Below, piece after piece: positions 54,806 to 63,386 of a DNA stretch of 64,000 nt. A model generated the notes under the pieces. It was given only the letters and a program-made list of their open reading frames with translations. It searched no databases and was not told where the DNA came from. The number at the start of each line of letters is the position of its first letter. The first letter of the stretch is position 1. The stretch comes from an uncultured Sphingomonas sp. (lineage in GTDB: Bacteria; Pseudomonadota; Alphaproteobacteria; Sphingomonadales; Sphingomonadaceae): assembly GCF_913777625.1 (NCBI RefSeq), contig NZ_CAJYTI010000026.1:1-64000 (forward strand), in the 5' to 3' direction. The position numbers and the translations under genes were made by a program.

Positions 54806-55171
54806 ATGAACCATCTGGCCAAGAAGCTGGTGCTGGGCATCGCCACCGGGGCGAGCCTGCTGGCGGCCGCTGTGCCCGCCCAGGCGCAGGACTGGCGCTG
54901 GCACCGGCATTATTACCGCGATCGCGGCGGCGATGCGGCTGGCGCGGCACTGGTCGCGGGCATTGCGGGGCTGGCGATCGGCGCGGCGATCTCGAACGAT
55001 CACCGCTACGACTATGACCGCCGCTTCTACCGCGAGCGCGGCTATTACCCGACCGACGGCTATTGGTACCGCGATAACTACCCGCGCTATCGCTATTACG
55101 AGACCTGCGAGGTCCGGCGGACCTGGGATCCCTATCTCGAGCGCCCGGTGCTGATCCGCTACTGCAACTGA
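54806..55171 (+). CDS. Secreted Tyr/Arg-rich protein with Gly-zipper segment
   Basis: 121 residues from ATG 54806. Signal peptide LVLGIATGASLLAAAVPAQAQ; then Tyr/Arg-rich part (HYYRDRGGD), a small hydrophobic GAALVAGIAGLAIGAAI and a Tyr-Arg tail ending in VLIRYCN. Probable surface or periplasmic protein of the RcnB-like or YXXR kind, but I cannot name a family. Function unknown. Confidence 0.6.
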   Translation: MNHLAKKLVLGIATGASLLAAAVPAQAQDWRWHRHYYRDRGGDAAGAALVAGIAGLAIGAAISNDHRYDYDRRFYRERGYYPTDGYWYRDNYPRYRYYETCEVRRTWDPYLERPVLIRYCN

Positions 55172-55236
55172 CCGAACGCGCGCGACCATCTCTTTAGATG
55201 GCTCGCGCGCCGTGCGCAGGCGGCTAGGATGGCGCG

Positions 55237-56877
55237 ATGGCAGCCCCCGAATCGCTCGACCCGGCCGATCCCTATGCGCGATCCGCCCAGACCTTCCCGG
55301 TCCTGACCGCCGAGATGGCGGGGCGGGTCGCCGCCTTCGGCCGCGAGGAAGCGCTGCCCGAGGGTGCGCTGCTGTTCCGCCGCGGCGACCGCAGCGTCGA
55401 CTTCTTCCTGTGTCTCGCCGGCGGGATCGAGATCCTCGATACCGATTCCGACGGGCAGGCCCATCTCGTCCACACCCATGGCGCAGGCCAGTTCACCGGC
55501 GAGCTCGATCTGTTCAACGATCGCAAGGTGCTGGTGAGCGGTCGCGCACTGGCGGACACGCGGGTGGTGCGGATTGACCGTGCCGCCTTCCGCCGGATGA
55601 TGGCGGCCGAGCCCGATATCGGCGAGATCGTGATGCGCGCCTTCATTTTGCGCCGCGTCGGGCTGCTGCGCCACAGCGATGCCGGCGTCGCGCTGGCAGG
55701 GCCGGGCCATGCCGCCGATATGGGGCGGATCGAGACCTTCCTCACCCGCAACGCTTTTCCCCATCGCCGGATCGATACCGATCAGGATCCCGATGCGGCC
55801 GGCTTCCTCGAATGCCTGGCGCTGACCGAGGCCGATCTGCCGGTGGTGGTGCTGGAAGGCCGGGTGCTGCGCAATCCGAGCAACGCCGCGCTCGCCGATG
55901 CGCTGGGGCTCGCGACTGCGCTCGATCCCGAGCACGTCCATGATCTCGCGGTGGTCGGCGGGGGACCGGCGGGCCTCGCGGCCGCGGTCTATGCCGCGTC
56001 GGAGGGGCTCGACACGATCGTGATCGAGGCGGTCGCGCCGGGCGGGCAGGCGGGCACCAGCTCGAAGATCGAGAATTACCTGGGCTTCCCCACCGGCATC
56101 TCCGGTCAGGCGCTGGCGGGGCGCGCGCAGGTGCAGGCGCAGAAGTTCGGCGCGCGGCTGCTGGTCTCGCGTTCGGTGGTGCGGATCGATTGCGAGGAGC
56201 GGCCGCTGCGCCTCCACCTCGACGACGGCGCGACGCTGCAGGCGCGCGCGGTGGTCGTCGCGACCGGCGCGCGCTACCGAAAGCTCGATCTGCCGCTTTA
56301 TGCCGAGCTGGAAGGCAACGGCATCTACTACGCCGCCACCGCGATGGAGGCGGGGCTGTGCGCTGGTTCCGAAGTCGTGGTGGTCGGCGGCGGCAATTCG
56401 GCGGGGCAGGCGGCGGTGTTCCTCGCCCGCCACGCTGCGCATGTCCATGTGCTCGTCCGCGGCCCCGGCCTCGCCGCCACCATGTCGCGCTACCTGATCG
56501 AGCGGATCGAGGCGTCCGACCGGATCACCCTTCACCCCTTTACCGAAGTGACCGCGCTGGAAGGGGAGCGCGTGCTCACCGGCCTCGCCTGGACCAACCG
56601 CAACACTGGCGCGACCGAGCATCGCCCGGTCGGCGCGCTGTTCGTGATGATCGGCGCCGAGCCCAATACCGGCTGGCTGAAGGGCTGTGTCGACCTGGAC
56701 GGCGGCGGTTTCGTCCAGACGGGCAGCGGCGAGACCTTCTTCTGCTCTTCGGCGCCCGGCGTGTTCGCGGTGGGCGATGTGCGCGCGGGATCGGTCAAGC
56801 GAGTCGCCTCGGGCGTGGGCGAGGGATCGGTGGTGGTCTCCGCCATCCACCGCTATCTTGAACCCGCGGGCGAATGA
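55237..56877 (+). CDS. Fusion: cyclic-nucleotide-binding domain + thioredoxin-reductase-like flavoprotein
   Basis: 546 residues. Residues about 20-140 are a Crp-type beta-barrel (RRGDRSVDFFLCLAGGIEIL, GAGQFTGELDLF) without HTH. Residues about 155-225 look like a thioredoxin/glutaredoxin-like link without CxxC. Residues 230-546 are a pyridine-nucleotide flavoprotein: FAD site VVGGGPAGLAAAVYAAS, PGGQAGTSSKIENYLGFP, NADPH site VVVVGGGNSAGQAA, and GVFAVGDVRAGSVKRVASGVGEG. The usual CATC active site is replaced by IYYAATAMEAG, so it is not a thioredoxin reductase proper. Role and electron acceptor unknown. Confidence 0.85.
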   Translation: MAAPESLDPADPYARSAQTFPVLTAEMAGRVAAFGREEALPEGALLFRRGDRSVDFFLCLAGGIEILDTDSDGQAHLVHTHGAGQFTGELDLFNDRKVLVSGRALADTRVVRIDRAAFRRMMAAEPDIGEIVMRAFILRRVGLLRHSDAGVALAGPGHAADMGRIETFLTRNAFPHRRIDTDQDPDAAGFLECLALTEADLPVVVLEGRVLRNPSNAALADALGLATALDPEHVHDLAVVGGGPAGLAAAVYAASEGLDTIVIEAVAPGGQAGTSSKIENYLGFPTGISGQALAGRAQVQAQKFGARLLVSRSVVRIDCEERPLRLHLDDGATLQARAVVVATGARYRKLDLPLYAELEGNGIYYAATAMEAGLCAGSEVVVVGGGNSAGQAAVFLARHAAHVHVLVRGPGLAATMSRYLIERIEASDRITLHPFTEVTALEGERVLTGLAWTNRNTGATEHRPVGALFVMIGAEPNTGWLKGCVDLDGGGFVQTGSGETFFCSSAPGVFAVGDVRAGSVKRVASGVGEGSVVVSAIHRYLEPAGE

Positions 56878-56892
56878 CGGCATGAGCCGGGT

Positions 56893-57174
56893 ATGAGCGA
56901 TACCCCTCCCGATCGTCTGTCGGTCAACCCGAACAGCCCCTATTTCGTCCGCGAACTGCTGGAGCGCGGCGTCGGCATCAAGTTCAAGGGCGTCGAGCGC
57001 CGCGACGTCGAGGAATACAGCATCTCCGAAGGCTGGGTGCGCGTGGCGCTCGGCAAGAAGACCGATCGCAAGGGCAATCCGCTGACGATCAAGCTGGTCG
57101 GCCCGGTCGAAGCCTGGTTCCAGAGCGGCGGCGCGGCGGCTGCGGCCGAGGGCGAGGAAAACGCCGAGGGCTGA
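56893..57174 (+). CDS. DUF3297 family protein
   Basis: 93 residues. Start LSVNPNSPYFVRELLERGVGIKFKG and KTDRKGNPLTIKLVGPVEAW are family hallmarks; cytoplasmic, no function known. It follows the flavoprotein gene by 15 bp, probably co-transcribed. Its Ala/Glu tail is variable in the family. Confidence 0.88.
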   Translation: MSDTPPDRLSVNPNSPYFVRELLERGVGIKFKGVERRDVEEYSISEGWVRVALGKKTDRKGNPLTIKLVGPVEAWFQSGGAAAAAEGEENAEG

Positions 57175-57184
57175 GGCTCCGGAA

Positions 57185-57215
57185 GGGCGGCGGCCGGACC
57201 CCGGCGGCGCCGCCC
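57185..57215. terminator. GC-rich hairpin between convergent genes
   Basis: GGGCGGCGGCCGG and CCGGCGGCGCCGCCC can pair in both strands, just after DUF3297. CTATCTTTC follows. It could be a bidirectional terminator. Confidence 0.4.
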
Positions 57216-57222
57216 CTATCTT

Positions 57223-57936
57223 TCAATAGCCGATATCGAGCACGACGATCGTCAGCCGCCCGTCGATCCGGCCGGCCAGCGTCATGTTGCCGCCGGGCCA
57301 GTCGGGCCCGTTCATCGCGGCGATCGCGAACACCTCCATGCCGATGGCGAAGAACGGGTTGAAGGTCTTTGCCCCGGGGGGCGTGACCAGCGTCTCCCGT
57401 GCCTTGGCGTCCAGCCACGCCGAATAGCCCCAGGCCGTGCCGATATAGCGGAGCGTCGATCCCACGGGCGGGGCTGCGCTCGATGTATCGGCGATCCGCC
57501 GGGCTTCGCAGCCGATCGGACTCAGCCGGGCATTGGACAGGATGCCGCCGACATAATCCGCACCCAGCGCGAAACAGCTTCCGTCGCTGCGCTTCAGGTT
57601 GAGCGGCAGGTAGCCGAGCGCCCATGCATCGACGAAGCGTGCGCGGCGGGTCTCGGCGATGGTATAGGCGCCCACCACCCTGGCATGCGCATGCGCGGCA
57701 TTGGCATAGCCCGGGAGCAGGCGAATGCGCTGCTCGAGCGCGCCGCGATCCAGTGCCTCCAGAGTCGGTACGCCGCGCGCCGCAGGCGCGGCGATCGCAG
57801 GGCCGGGCCTACCGGAATAGCCGGCGGGCGGCACGAACTGCGCCCGTGCAGCGCCGGGCGCCCACAAGGCGACAGCGGCGAGCAACCCCGCGCTGGATCG
57901 AATCACGGCCTTTCCGCCCCCCATTGCTCGAATCAT
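57223..57936 (-). CDS. Hypothetical secreted protein
   Basis: 237 residues (start 57936 or in-frame ATG 57924). Signal peptide SSAGLLAAVALWAPGAARAQ. Middle region LRYIGTAWGYSAWLDAKARETL and C-terminal MTLAGRIDGRLTIVVLDIGY; a pair of Cys residues (SCFALG, GCEARR). No family recognised. Followed on the minus strand by nothing from the same run before DUF3297. Confidence 0.65.
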   Translation of the reverse strand: MIRAMGGGKAVIRSSAGLLAAVALWAPGAARAQFVPPAGYSGRPGPAIAAPAARGVPTLEALDRGALEQRIRLLPGYANAAHAHARVVGAYTIAETRRARFVDAWALGYLPLNLKRSDGSCFALGADYVGGILSNARLSPIGCEARRIADTSSAAPPVGSTLRYIGTAWGYSAWLDAKARETLVTPPGAKTFNPFFAIGMEVFAIAAMNGPDWPGGNMTLAGRIDGRLTIVVLDIGY

Positions 57937-57951
57937 TCGCTGCCCTGCTGC

Positions 57952-58629
57952 CTAGCGCGTCCCTGCGGCGCGGGACAGCTTGAGCATCGCTTCGCCGACC
58001 GTCGCGCGCACGGCGGCGCGGGTGAGGCGCACCGTCTGCCCCTGCTTGATGCAGGCGGTGAAGGCGGGCTTGAGCCTGTCGATCGCGGCGCTTTCCTCCG
58101 CGCTCGCGGCTTGGGCGAGCAACAGGGCATGGGCATCGGCGGTGTCCTCGCGCGCGACGCAGTCGCCGAACAGGCGCCCGGCGACGAAGTCCCCGGGCAG
58201 TTCCGCCGCGTCTCCGTCGAACTCGCTCGACAGGCGGAGCGGCGGCAGGGCCTTGAGGCCGATAACCGGCCCGGTCTTGCCGAATTCACGCCGGTAGAGC
58301 GAGGGGAACAGCGCGTCGCGGAAGCTGTCCGGCTGCAGCCGCATCTCGATCTTGCTCTGCATCCGCGCCGCGGCGCGGTTGAGGCAGGTGAGGTCTGCCG
58401 CCTTCATGCTCGCTTCGTAGAAGCCCGGGCGATCCGGGATCGTCCGGAGAAAGGCCTGGATGGCGGGCTGGCGCGCCTTTTGCGCAGTGACGCAGTCGGT
58501 GAACTCGGCGAGCAGCCGCAATTTCTCGGTCGCGCTCGGTTCTTCCGGCGCAGGTCGGGCCTGGGCGGCGGTGGCGGCGAGATGGCAGCCCATCAGCGCG
58601 AGCAGCGAAATCCATTTGCCAAGGTGCAT
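57952..58629 (-). CDS. Hypothetical secreted protein with four or more cysteines
   Basis: 225 residues from ATG 58629 (MHLGKWISLLALMGCHLAATAAQA). Signal peptide; helical body with FTDCVTAQ, LTCLNRAAARM, LFGDCVARED and FTACIKQG, so two likely disulfides. No known domain. It lies 15 bp upstream of the next minus gene, which may be co-transcribed. Confidence 0.7.
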   Translation of the reverse strand: MHLGKWISLLALMGCHLAATAAQARPAPEEPSATEKLRLLAEFTDCVTAQKARQPAIQAFLRTIPDRPGFYEASMKAADLTCLNRAAARMQSKIEMRLQPDSFRDALFPSLYRREFGKTGPVIGLKALPPLRLSSEFDGDAAELPGDFVAGRLFGDCVAREDTADAHALLLAQAASAEESAAIDRLKPAFTACIKQGQTVRLTRAAVRATVGEAMLKLSRAAGTR

Positions 58630-58891
58630 CGGTTCTCTCCCGGTCAGATCGTGTCGCGCGACGGATCTTGGTGCCCGTCGTCGTGCGCGGTGCGCCCGTT
58701 GGCTGCCATGGTACGGCGTTGCAGGGCAAATCACCACCATCGGGAAAGGCAGAGTGGCCGCCGGGCACTGCCCGACGACCACCCTGGGAGTTCCTGGCAC
58801 GGCTTCGTGCGCTGCGATGCCGTACCCGATGCCGTTTCCGCACCTTTGGCACCATCGACCGCCAGCGATCGACGGCGCCACGTGTCGCGGA

Positions 58892-59494
58892 TCAGGCGAA
58901 GCGGACTGCCGTCGACGTGCGCTTGCGGCGCAGCGCCGCACCGGCGAGGCCGAAGCCGCCGATCAGCATCGCCCAGGCCGCCGGTTCCGGCACGCCGGGC
59001 GCGGGCGGCGGGAGCGTGCTGCCGTTGACCGAGAGCGACGACTTCACGAGCGTCAGTTCCCAGCCGGCATTGGTGCTGTCGATATCGACCCACACCTTCA
59101 GGCCGCTGTTGATTTCGTCGTAGAAGTTGCTGCCGAGGGTGAAGGTGGTGAACGAATAGTCGTTGTTCACACCGGTCAGATGGCCGAGCAGGGTCTTCAC
59201 GCCATTGTCATAGGCGTAGACATTGTCGATCTCGCCCGAGGTTTCGTCGACATCGAAACCGCTGATGTTGAGCGTCGCGGACGTGAAGGTGCCGCTGATG
59301 GCATTGTGGGTCCAACCCCAATCATCGCTTGCGCTGCGATAGTAGGGGCTCGCATATTTCATCGAGTCGCTGGGAAGGAAATAGCCGGTCGGCGACTGGA
59401 TCGTATCGGTCTGTGCAAAGGCGCTGGTGGCGCCAAAGCTGGATGCCGCAAGAATCGTGGTAGCCGCAATGGCGGCGCTACGGAGAAGGTTCAT
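58892..59494 (-). CDS. PEPxxWA-CTERM sorting-domain protein
   Basis: 200 residues from ATG 59494. Signal peptide with AASSFGATSAFA; a body of Tyr/Asn/Asp-rich beta strands; C-terminus GVPEPAAWAMLIGGFGLAGAALRRKR is the PEPxxWA-CTERM sorting signal (PEP motif, helix, basic end). Such proteins are cleaved by an exosortase-type system and attached at the surface; the exosortase is not in this window. The track ORF extends further upstream. Confidence 0.9.
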   Translation of the reverse strand: MNLLRSAAIAATTILAASSFGATSAFAQTDTIQSPTGYFLPSDSMKYASPYYRSASDDWGWTHNAISGTFTSATLNISGFDVDETSGEIDNVYAYDNGVKTLLGHLTGVNNDYSFTTFTLGSNFYDEINSGLKVWVDIDSTNAGWELTLVKSSLSVNGSTLPPPAPGVPEPAAWAMLIGGFGLAGAALRRKRTSTAVRFA

Positions 59495-59948
59495 CCTCAA
59501 ATCCCCCAAGAATGGAATAACGGGGCGCGAGCGACCTTTATGTTCTGCGGCGCTATTCGCATGCGGGTATGGGTATTTCAATTCTGACGAGCGGGCTCTG
59601 GTTTGACCTTCGTCGGCGAGTCCCGAAAAGATACGCCATAGGGAATTGTAGCTGATTGACTTCTTGGTCGCCCGGGTTTGTCGAGACTCCTGCTGTATTT
59701 AAAAACAATAGTTTAGCCGACTCGGCCATCCTGGACTTGTTTCATTTGTCAAAACGGGGCGAAAAATTGCGCCCGCGTCGTCGCCGGGCGCTGGCAGGAA
59801 CAGTATAAGTCAATTTTGATGTCCGCCCTATAGAAGTGCAGTGCTGTGCAGGTACTAAAGGTTGAACTGTAGAATCAAAAGGATTTCCCGCTTTCTTGCG
59901 ATGAAGCGCGGACCGTCGCGACTTGCCGTCGCCGGCCGCCATGCCCGT
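59495..59948. other. 450-bp AT-richer gene-free region
   Basis: Upstream of the PEP-CTERM gene and downstream of the AlkA-like gene's stop. AT content is clearly higher around 59680-59870 (TATTTAAAAACAATAG, AAGTCAATTTTGATG). No ORF with a sensible start; GGGGCGAAAAATTGCGCCC is a small hairpin. It likely contains the PEP-CTERM promoter and may hold a small RNA, which I cannot demonstrate. Confidence 0.4.
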
Positions 59949-60572
59949 TCAGATCGCCCCTTTGACCATGCCGTAATGGTGCCAGGCGAAGATCGCCGCC
60001 GCGCCGCGATGGGGGCGCCAGGCCTCGGACCATTCCCGCGTCAGTTTTTCGCTCGGCCGTTCAGGATGGCCGAGGATACGGCCGATCTCGATCTGTACGG
60101 CCAGATCGCCCGCCGGCCAGATGTCCGGCCGCCCCTCGGCGAACAGCAGATAGATCTCCGCCGACCAGCGGCCGATCCCCTTGATGCGGGTGAGTGCTGC
60201 GATGGCGTCCTCGTCGTCCGCCGGCAGCGCCGCGAGATCGAGTGCGCCGCTGGTCACTTCCTCGGCAAGGCTGCGGGCATAGCCGATCTTTTGCCGTGAC
60301 AGTCCGGCGCTGCGCAGCAGCTCGTCGCTGGCGGCGGCGAGCAGCGAGGGTTCCTCGGCATTGCCGATCGTCGCATCCAGCTTGTTCCACACCGCCGTCG
60401 CCGCGGCGACGCTCACCTGCTGGCCCACGATCGTGCGGAGCAGCGTGGCATAGCCGCGCTCGCGCAGGCGCGGGGGCGGATAGCCGGCACGCTCCAGCGC
60501 GGCGGCAAAGGCGGGCTCGCGCGCGACCAGCGCGTCGATCGATCCCTTTAGCTGTTCGGCGGTCAACCCCAT
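59949..60572 (-). CDS. AlkA-type DNA-3-methyladenine glycosylase
   Basis: 207 residues. HhH-GPD fold: LLRTIVGQQVSVAAATAVWNKL, the hairpin LTRIKGIGRWSAEIYLLF and catalytic Asp in PAGDLAVQ. Removes alkylated bases from DNA in base excision repair. Closest to the short AlkA group without the E. coli N-terminal domain. A divergent ferredoxin gene lies upstream. Confidence 0.9.
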   Translation of the reverse strand: MGLTAEQLKGSIDALVAREPAFAAALERAGYPPPRLRERGYATLLRTIVGQQVSVAAATAVWNKLDATIGNAEEPSLLAAASDELLRSAGLSRQKIGYARSLAEEVTSGALDLAALPADDEDAIAALTRIKGIGRWSAEIYLLFAEGRPDIWPAGDLAVQIEIGRILGHPERPSEKLTREWSEAWRPHRGAAAIFAWHHYGMVKGAI

Positions 60573-60635
60573 GCAGGTGCTCCTTGAAACGGCCCCGGTT
60601 CACCGGCATGGACGCCGGAAACCAAGGAGATGCAG

Positions 60636-60953
60636 ATGCCCCAGCTTACGGTCGTGACGCGTGACGGAACCGAACGCACGGTAACCGGTGAGGCCGGCCT
60701 CAGCGTGATGGAAGTGATTCGCGACGCTGGCTTCGACGAACTGCTGGCGCTGTGCGGCGGCTGCTGCAGCTGCGCCACCTGCCACATCCATGTCGACCCG
60801 GAATTTGCGGACAAACTGCCCAAGATGAGCATGGACGAGGACGATCTGCTCGACAGCACGAGCGATCGCGACGCGACCTCGCGCCTGTCGTGCCAGCTGC
60901 CCTTCACCGATGCGCTGGACGGGCTGCGCGTGCGGATCGCCGCCGAGGATTGA
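60636..60953 (+). CDS. 2Fe-2S ferredoxin, adrenodoxin type
   Basis: 105 residues from ATG 60636 ([11 protein letters not shown]) with AAGGAG seven bases upstream. Cluster cysteines [10 protein letters not shown] plus a later Cys in RLSCQLP, the C-x5-C-x2-C-xn-C layout of vertebrate-type/bacterial [2Fe-2S] ferredoxins. Passes electrons to P450 or other oxygenases. No partner enzyme is next to it. Confidence 0.92.
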   Translation: MPQLTVVTRDGTERTVTGEAGLSVMEVIRDAGFDELLALCGGCCSCATCHIHVDPEFADKLPKMSMDEDDLLDSTSDRDATSRLSCQLPFTDALDGLRVRIAAED

Positions 60954-60960
60954 GGATTGT

Positions 60961-60986
60961 AAGGGGCGGGCAGGTCACCGCCCCTT
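60961..60986. terminator. Inverted repeat at ferredoxin/GH16 3' ends
   Basis: AAGGGGCGG and CCGCCCCTT are perfect 9-bp arms around eight bases. It overlaps the stop of the convergent GH16 gene and could end both transcripts. Confidence 0.45.
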
Positions 60987-61859
60987 GGTCTGCTCCGCTG
61001 TCTGCCAGACGCGGACATAATCGACCTCCATCCGCGACGGGAAGGCGGCGGGGTCGATGCCATGGGTGCCGCCCCAGCCGCCGACCGCGACGTTGAGCAG
61101 CAGATATTGCGGCGCGTCGAACGGCCAGGTGGCAGGATCGCCCTGATGGTCGTTGTCGAAGCGCATATAGGCGTGGCCGTCGACGCCGATCAGGATGCGA
61201 TCCCGGTTCCAGTCGAGCTGGTAGCGGTGGAACGCGGTGCACGCATCCGGCACGCGGGTGGTGGCGCCCTTCTGGCTGTGCTGGGCGTGGTTGTAGGCGC
61301 CGGTATGGATCGTGCCGTGGATCGTCTCCGGATCCCAGCCGACCAGCTCCATCACGTCGATTTCGCCGAGCCGCGGCCAGCCGGCCTTGCCGTCGGTGCC
61401 GAGCAGCCAGATCGCCGGCCACAGGCCCTTCCCGCACGCGAGCTTGGCGCGCACCTCGACAAAGCCATAGGTCCAGCTGGCGAGGCCGCGGGTGATCAGG
61501 CGGGCGGAGGTATAATCCTGGCCGCCATAATCGGGCGCGCTGGCCAGCCGCTCGCGGCGCGCCTCAAGGACGAGATGGCCGTTCTCGATCCGCGCATTTT
61601 CAGGCCGGTCGGCCGCGTAATATTGCAGTTCCTGATTGTACCAGCCCGCGCGATTGCGGGCGGTGTCGTAGGTCCAGCGCTTCGGATCGGGCAGGCCGCC
61701 GGTGCCGAACTCGTCCGCCCACACGAGTCGCGCGCCCCGAGTGACCTCGATCGGTTCGTCTGCGGTTGCGGGGACCGGGGGCAGCGCGGCCGTCTGCGCA
61801 TGCCCCGAAACCGGCAAAAAGGCGGCGGCGGCCGCAAGTGCCAGCCGCCGCGCGGGCAT
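60975..61859 (-). CDS. Glycoside hydrolase family 16 (beta-glucanase-like)
   Basis: 294 residues from ATG 61859 (an in-frame GTG lies one codon upstream). Signal peptide LALAAAAAFLPVSGHAQ. Catalytic motif GEIDVMELVG (ExDxxE) at about residue 175, typical of laminarinase-type GH16 that cut beta-1,3-glucans; WYNQELQYY and WPFDAPQYLLLNVAVGG are family context. Its start shares a base with the infC stop (TGATG), so translation may be linked. Confidence 0.9.
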   Translation of the reverse strand: MPARRLALAAAAAFLPVSGHAQTAALPPVPATADEPIEVTRGARLVWADEFGTGGLPDPKRWTYDTARNRAGWYNQELQYYAADRPENARIENGHLVLEARRERLASAPDYGGQDYTSARLITRGLASWTYGFVEVRAKLACGKGLWPAIWLLGTDGKAGWPRLGEIDVMELVGWDPETIHGTIHTGAYNHAQHSQKGATTRVPDACTAFHRYQLDWNRDRILIGVDGHAYMRFDNDHQGDPATWPFDAPQYLLLNVAVGGWGGTHGIDPAAFPSRMEVDYVRVWQTAEQTKGR

Positions 61860-62407
61860 CACTTGGGCGAGAGCACCATCAGCATCTGACGGCCTTCCAT
61901 GCGCGGATAGCTCTCCACCTTGGCCACTTCCGACGCATCCTGCTGGACGCGCTGGAGCAGTTGCATGCCGAGCTGGCCGTGCGAAAGCTCACGACCGCGG
62001 AAGCGCAGGGTGATCTTCACCTTGTCGCCTTCGCCGATGAACTTCAGCACGTTGCGCATCTTCACGTCGTAATCGTGATCGTCGATGTTCGGACGCATCT
62101 TGATCTCTTTGATCTCCTGCGTCTTCTGGGTCTTGCGTGCGAGGTTCGCCTTCTTCTGCGCCTCGTACTTGAACTTGCCCACATCGAGGAACTTGGCGAC
62201 GGGCGGATCGGCGTTGGGCGACACTTCGACGAGGTCGAGCCCGACCTCGGCAGCCTGCGCCATCGCCTCGCGCGTGTACATCACGCCAAGGTTTTCGCCG
62301 TCCTGGTCGATCACGCGAACCTTGGGCGACTGGATGAATTCGTTAAACCGCGGCCCGTTCAGCGGCATCGCGGGCGCCATCGGGCGCCGGGGCATGGGAG
62401 AACGTAT
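61859..62407 (-). CDS. infC: Translation initiation factor IF-3
   Basis: 182 residues if the ATA at 62407 is the start (or 178 from ATG 62395). IF-3 N domain ([24 protein letters not shown]) and C domain ([54 protein letters not shown]). AGGAG lies eight bases before the ATA, while the ATG is 20 bases away. Non-AUG starts at infC allow IF-3 to limit its own synthesis in E. coli. The longer track ORF is an extension. Confidence 0.95.
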   Translation of the reverse strand: MRSPMPRRPMAPAMPLNGPRFNEFIQSPKVRVIDQDGENLGVMYTREAMAQAAEVGLDLVEVSPNADPPVAKFLDVGKFKYEAQKKANLARKTQKTQEIKEIKMRPNIDDHDYDVKMRNVLKFIGEGDKVKITLRFRGRELSHGQLGMQLLQRVQQDASEVAKVESYPRMEGRQMLMVLSPK

Positions 62408-62420
62408 AAGACTAGCTCCT
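62408..62420 (-). promoter_or_regulatory. Ribosome site that decides the infC start
   Basis: AGGAG (62416-62420, minus strand) followed by 8 bases and the codon ATA. This spacing is ideal for ATA at 62407 and poor for ATG at 62395. Confidence 0.6.
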
Positions 62421-62643
62421 GTAGTGGATAAGGGCCCTATATAGACAATCAAGGCGCAATAGAGAAGATCCCTCGCACTCCATTTCGCGCCGAATTCGGC
62501 GGGTCCTCGGGTTGCGGCGACGACGGTCTGCAACCTCGGTTGGAGAAAATAGCCAAGCAAATCCGTTATATGCGGTGGGACGCGGCTATAATGGCTTGGG
62601 GCGCCAACGGGGCGTCGACAATGCCGGCAACTTGGGGACGACC
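62408..62643. other. Intergenic region between infC and the outer-membrane protein
   Basis: About 236 bp between divergent genes. It includes an AT-rich stretch near 62440 (CCTATATAGACAATC, read on plus). No other feature recognised. Confidence 0.35.
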
Positions 62644-63336
62644 ATGACACGGATTTGGGTGGCGGCGCTGTGCGTCGCAGCAGCTGCGGCCACGCCCGCG
62701 CTCGCGCAGGATCGCGCGTCGACAAGCGACGGCAAGGCAAGTGTGGGCGTGACGGCGGGGTCGCTGGGGATCGGCCCGGAGATCGGCTACCGCGCCAACC
62801 AGACGATCGGCGTGCGCGCCAATGCCGGCTTCCTGGGGCTGGACCATGACTTCACCTCGGGCGGCATCGACTATACCGGCCATGCCAAGCTTTCCTCGGG
62901 CGGGGTGATCGTCGATCTCTATCCGTTCGGCGGTGGCTTCCGCCTTTCGGCCGGCGCCCGGTACAACGGCACCGACGGCCGCGTCCGCGCAACGCCCAAC
63001 GGCCCGACCAAGATCGGCAGCCTGGTGTTCACGCCGCAGCAGATCGGCACCATCACCGGCCGCGCGGACCTGCGCGAGTTCGCCCCGCAGCTGACGCTCG
63101 GCTATGGCGGCAAGCTGCGCAAGGGTCTCGCCTTCACGATCGAGGCGGGCGCGCTGTTCCAGGGCGCGGTGCGCATCCGCGACTTCACCTCGAACGGCAC
63201 GCTGGCCACCGATCCCACCGTGGCGGGGACGACGTACCGCAACGAACTCGCCAAGCAGCGCCAGAAGCTGCAGGATACGGCGAACGACTATCAGGTCTAT
63301 CCGATCCTGCAGGTCGGGCTGAAGTACCGGTTCTGA
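62644..63336 (+). CDS. Outer-membrane beta-barrel protein
   Basis: 230 residues from ATG 62644. Signal peptide [22 protein letters not shown]. Strand-like stretches ([70 protein letters not shown]) and the end [14 protein letters not shown] with terminal Phe. Likely a small barrel like those in the MipA or opacity group; function unknown. It separates infC from thrS. Confidence 0.82.
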   Translation: MTRIWVAALCVAAAAATPALAQDRASTSDGKASVGVTAGSLGIGPEIGYRANQTIGVRANAGFLGLDHDFTSGGIDYTGHAKLSSGGVIVDLYPFGGGFRLSAGARYNGTDGRVRATPNGPTKIGSLVFTPQQIGTITGRADLREFAPQLTLGYGGKLRKGLAFTIEAGALFQGAVRIRDFTSNGTLATDPTVAGTTYRNELAKQRQKLQDTANDYQVYPILQVGLKYRF

Positions 63337-63338
63337 AG

Positions 63339-63374
63339 CAATGCGGGCGGCACCCAGGGGTGCCGCCCGCATTG
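63339..63374. terminator. Bidirectional terminator between outer-membrane protein and thrS
   Basis: CAATGCGGGCGGCACCC and GGGTGCCGCCCGCATTG are perfect 17-bp arms around AG. The repeat sits between two convergent stop codons, so it can end both transcripts. Confidence 0.82.
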
Positions 63375-63386
63375 TTTGACTCGTCG

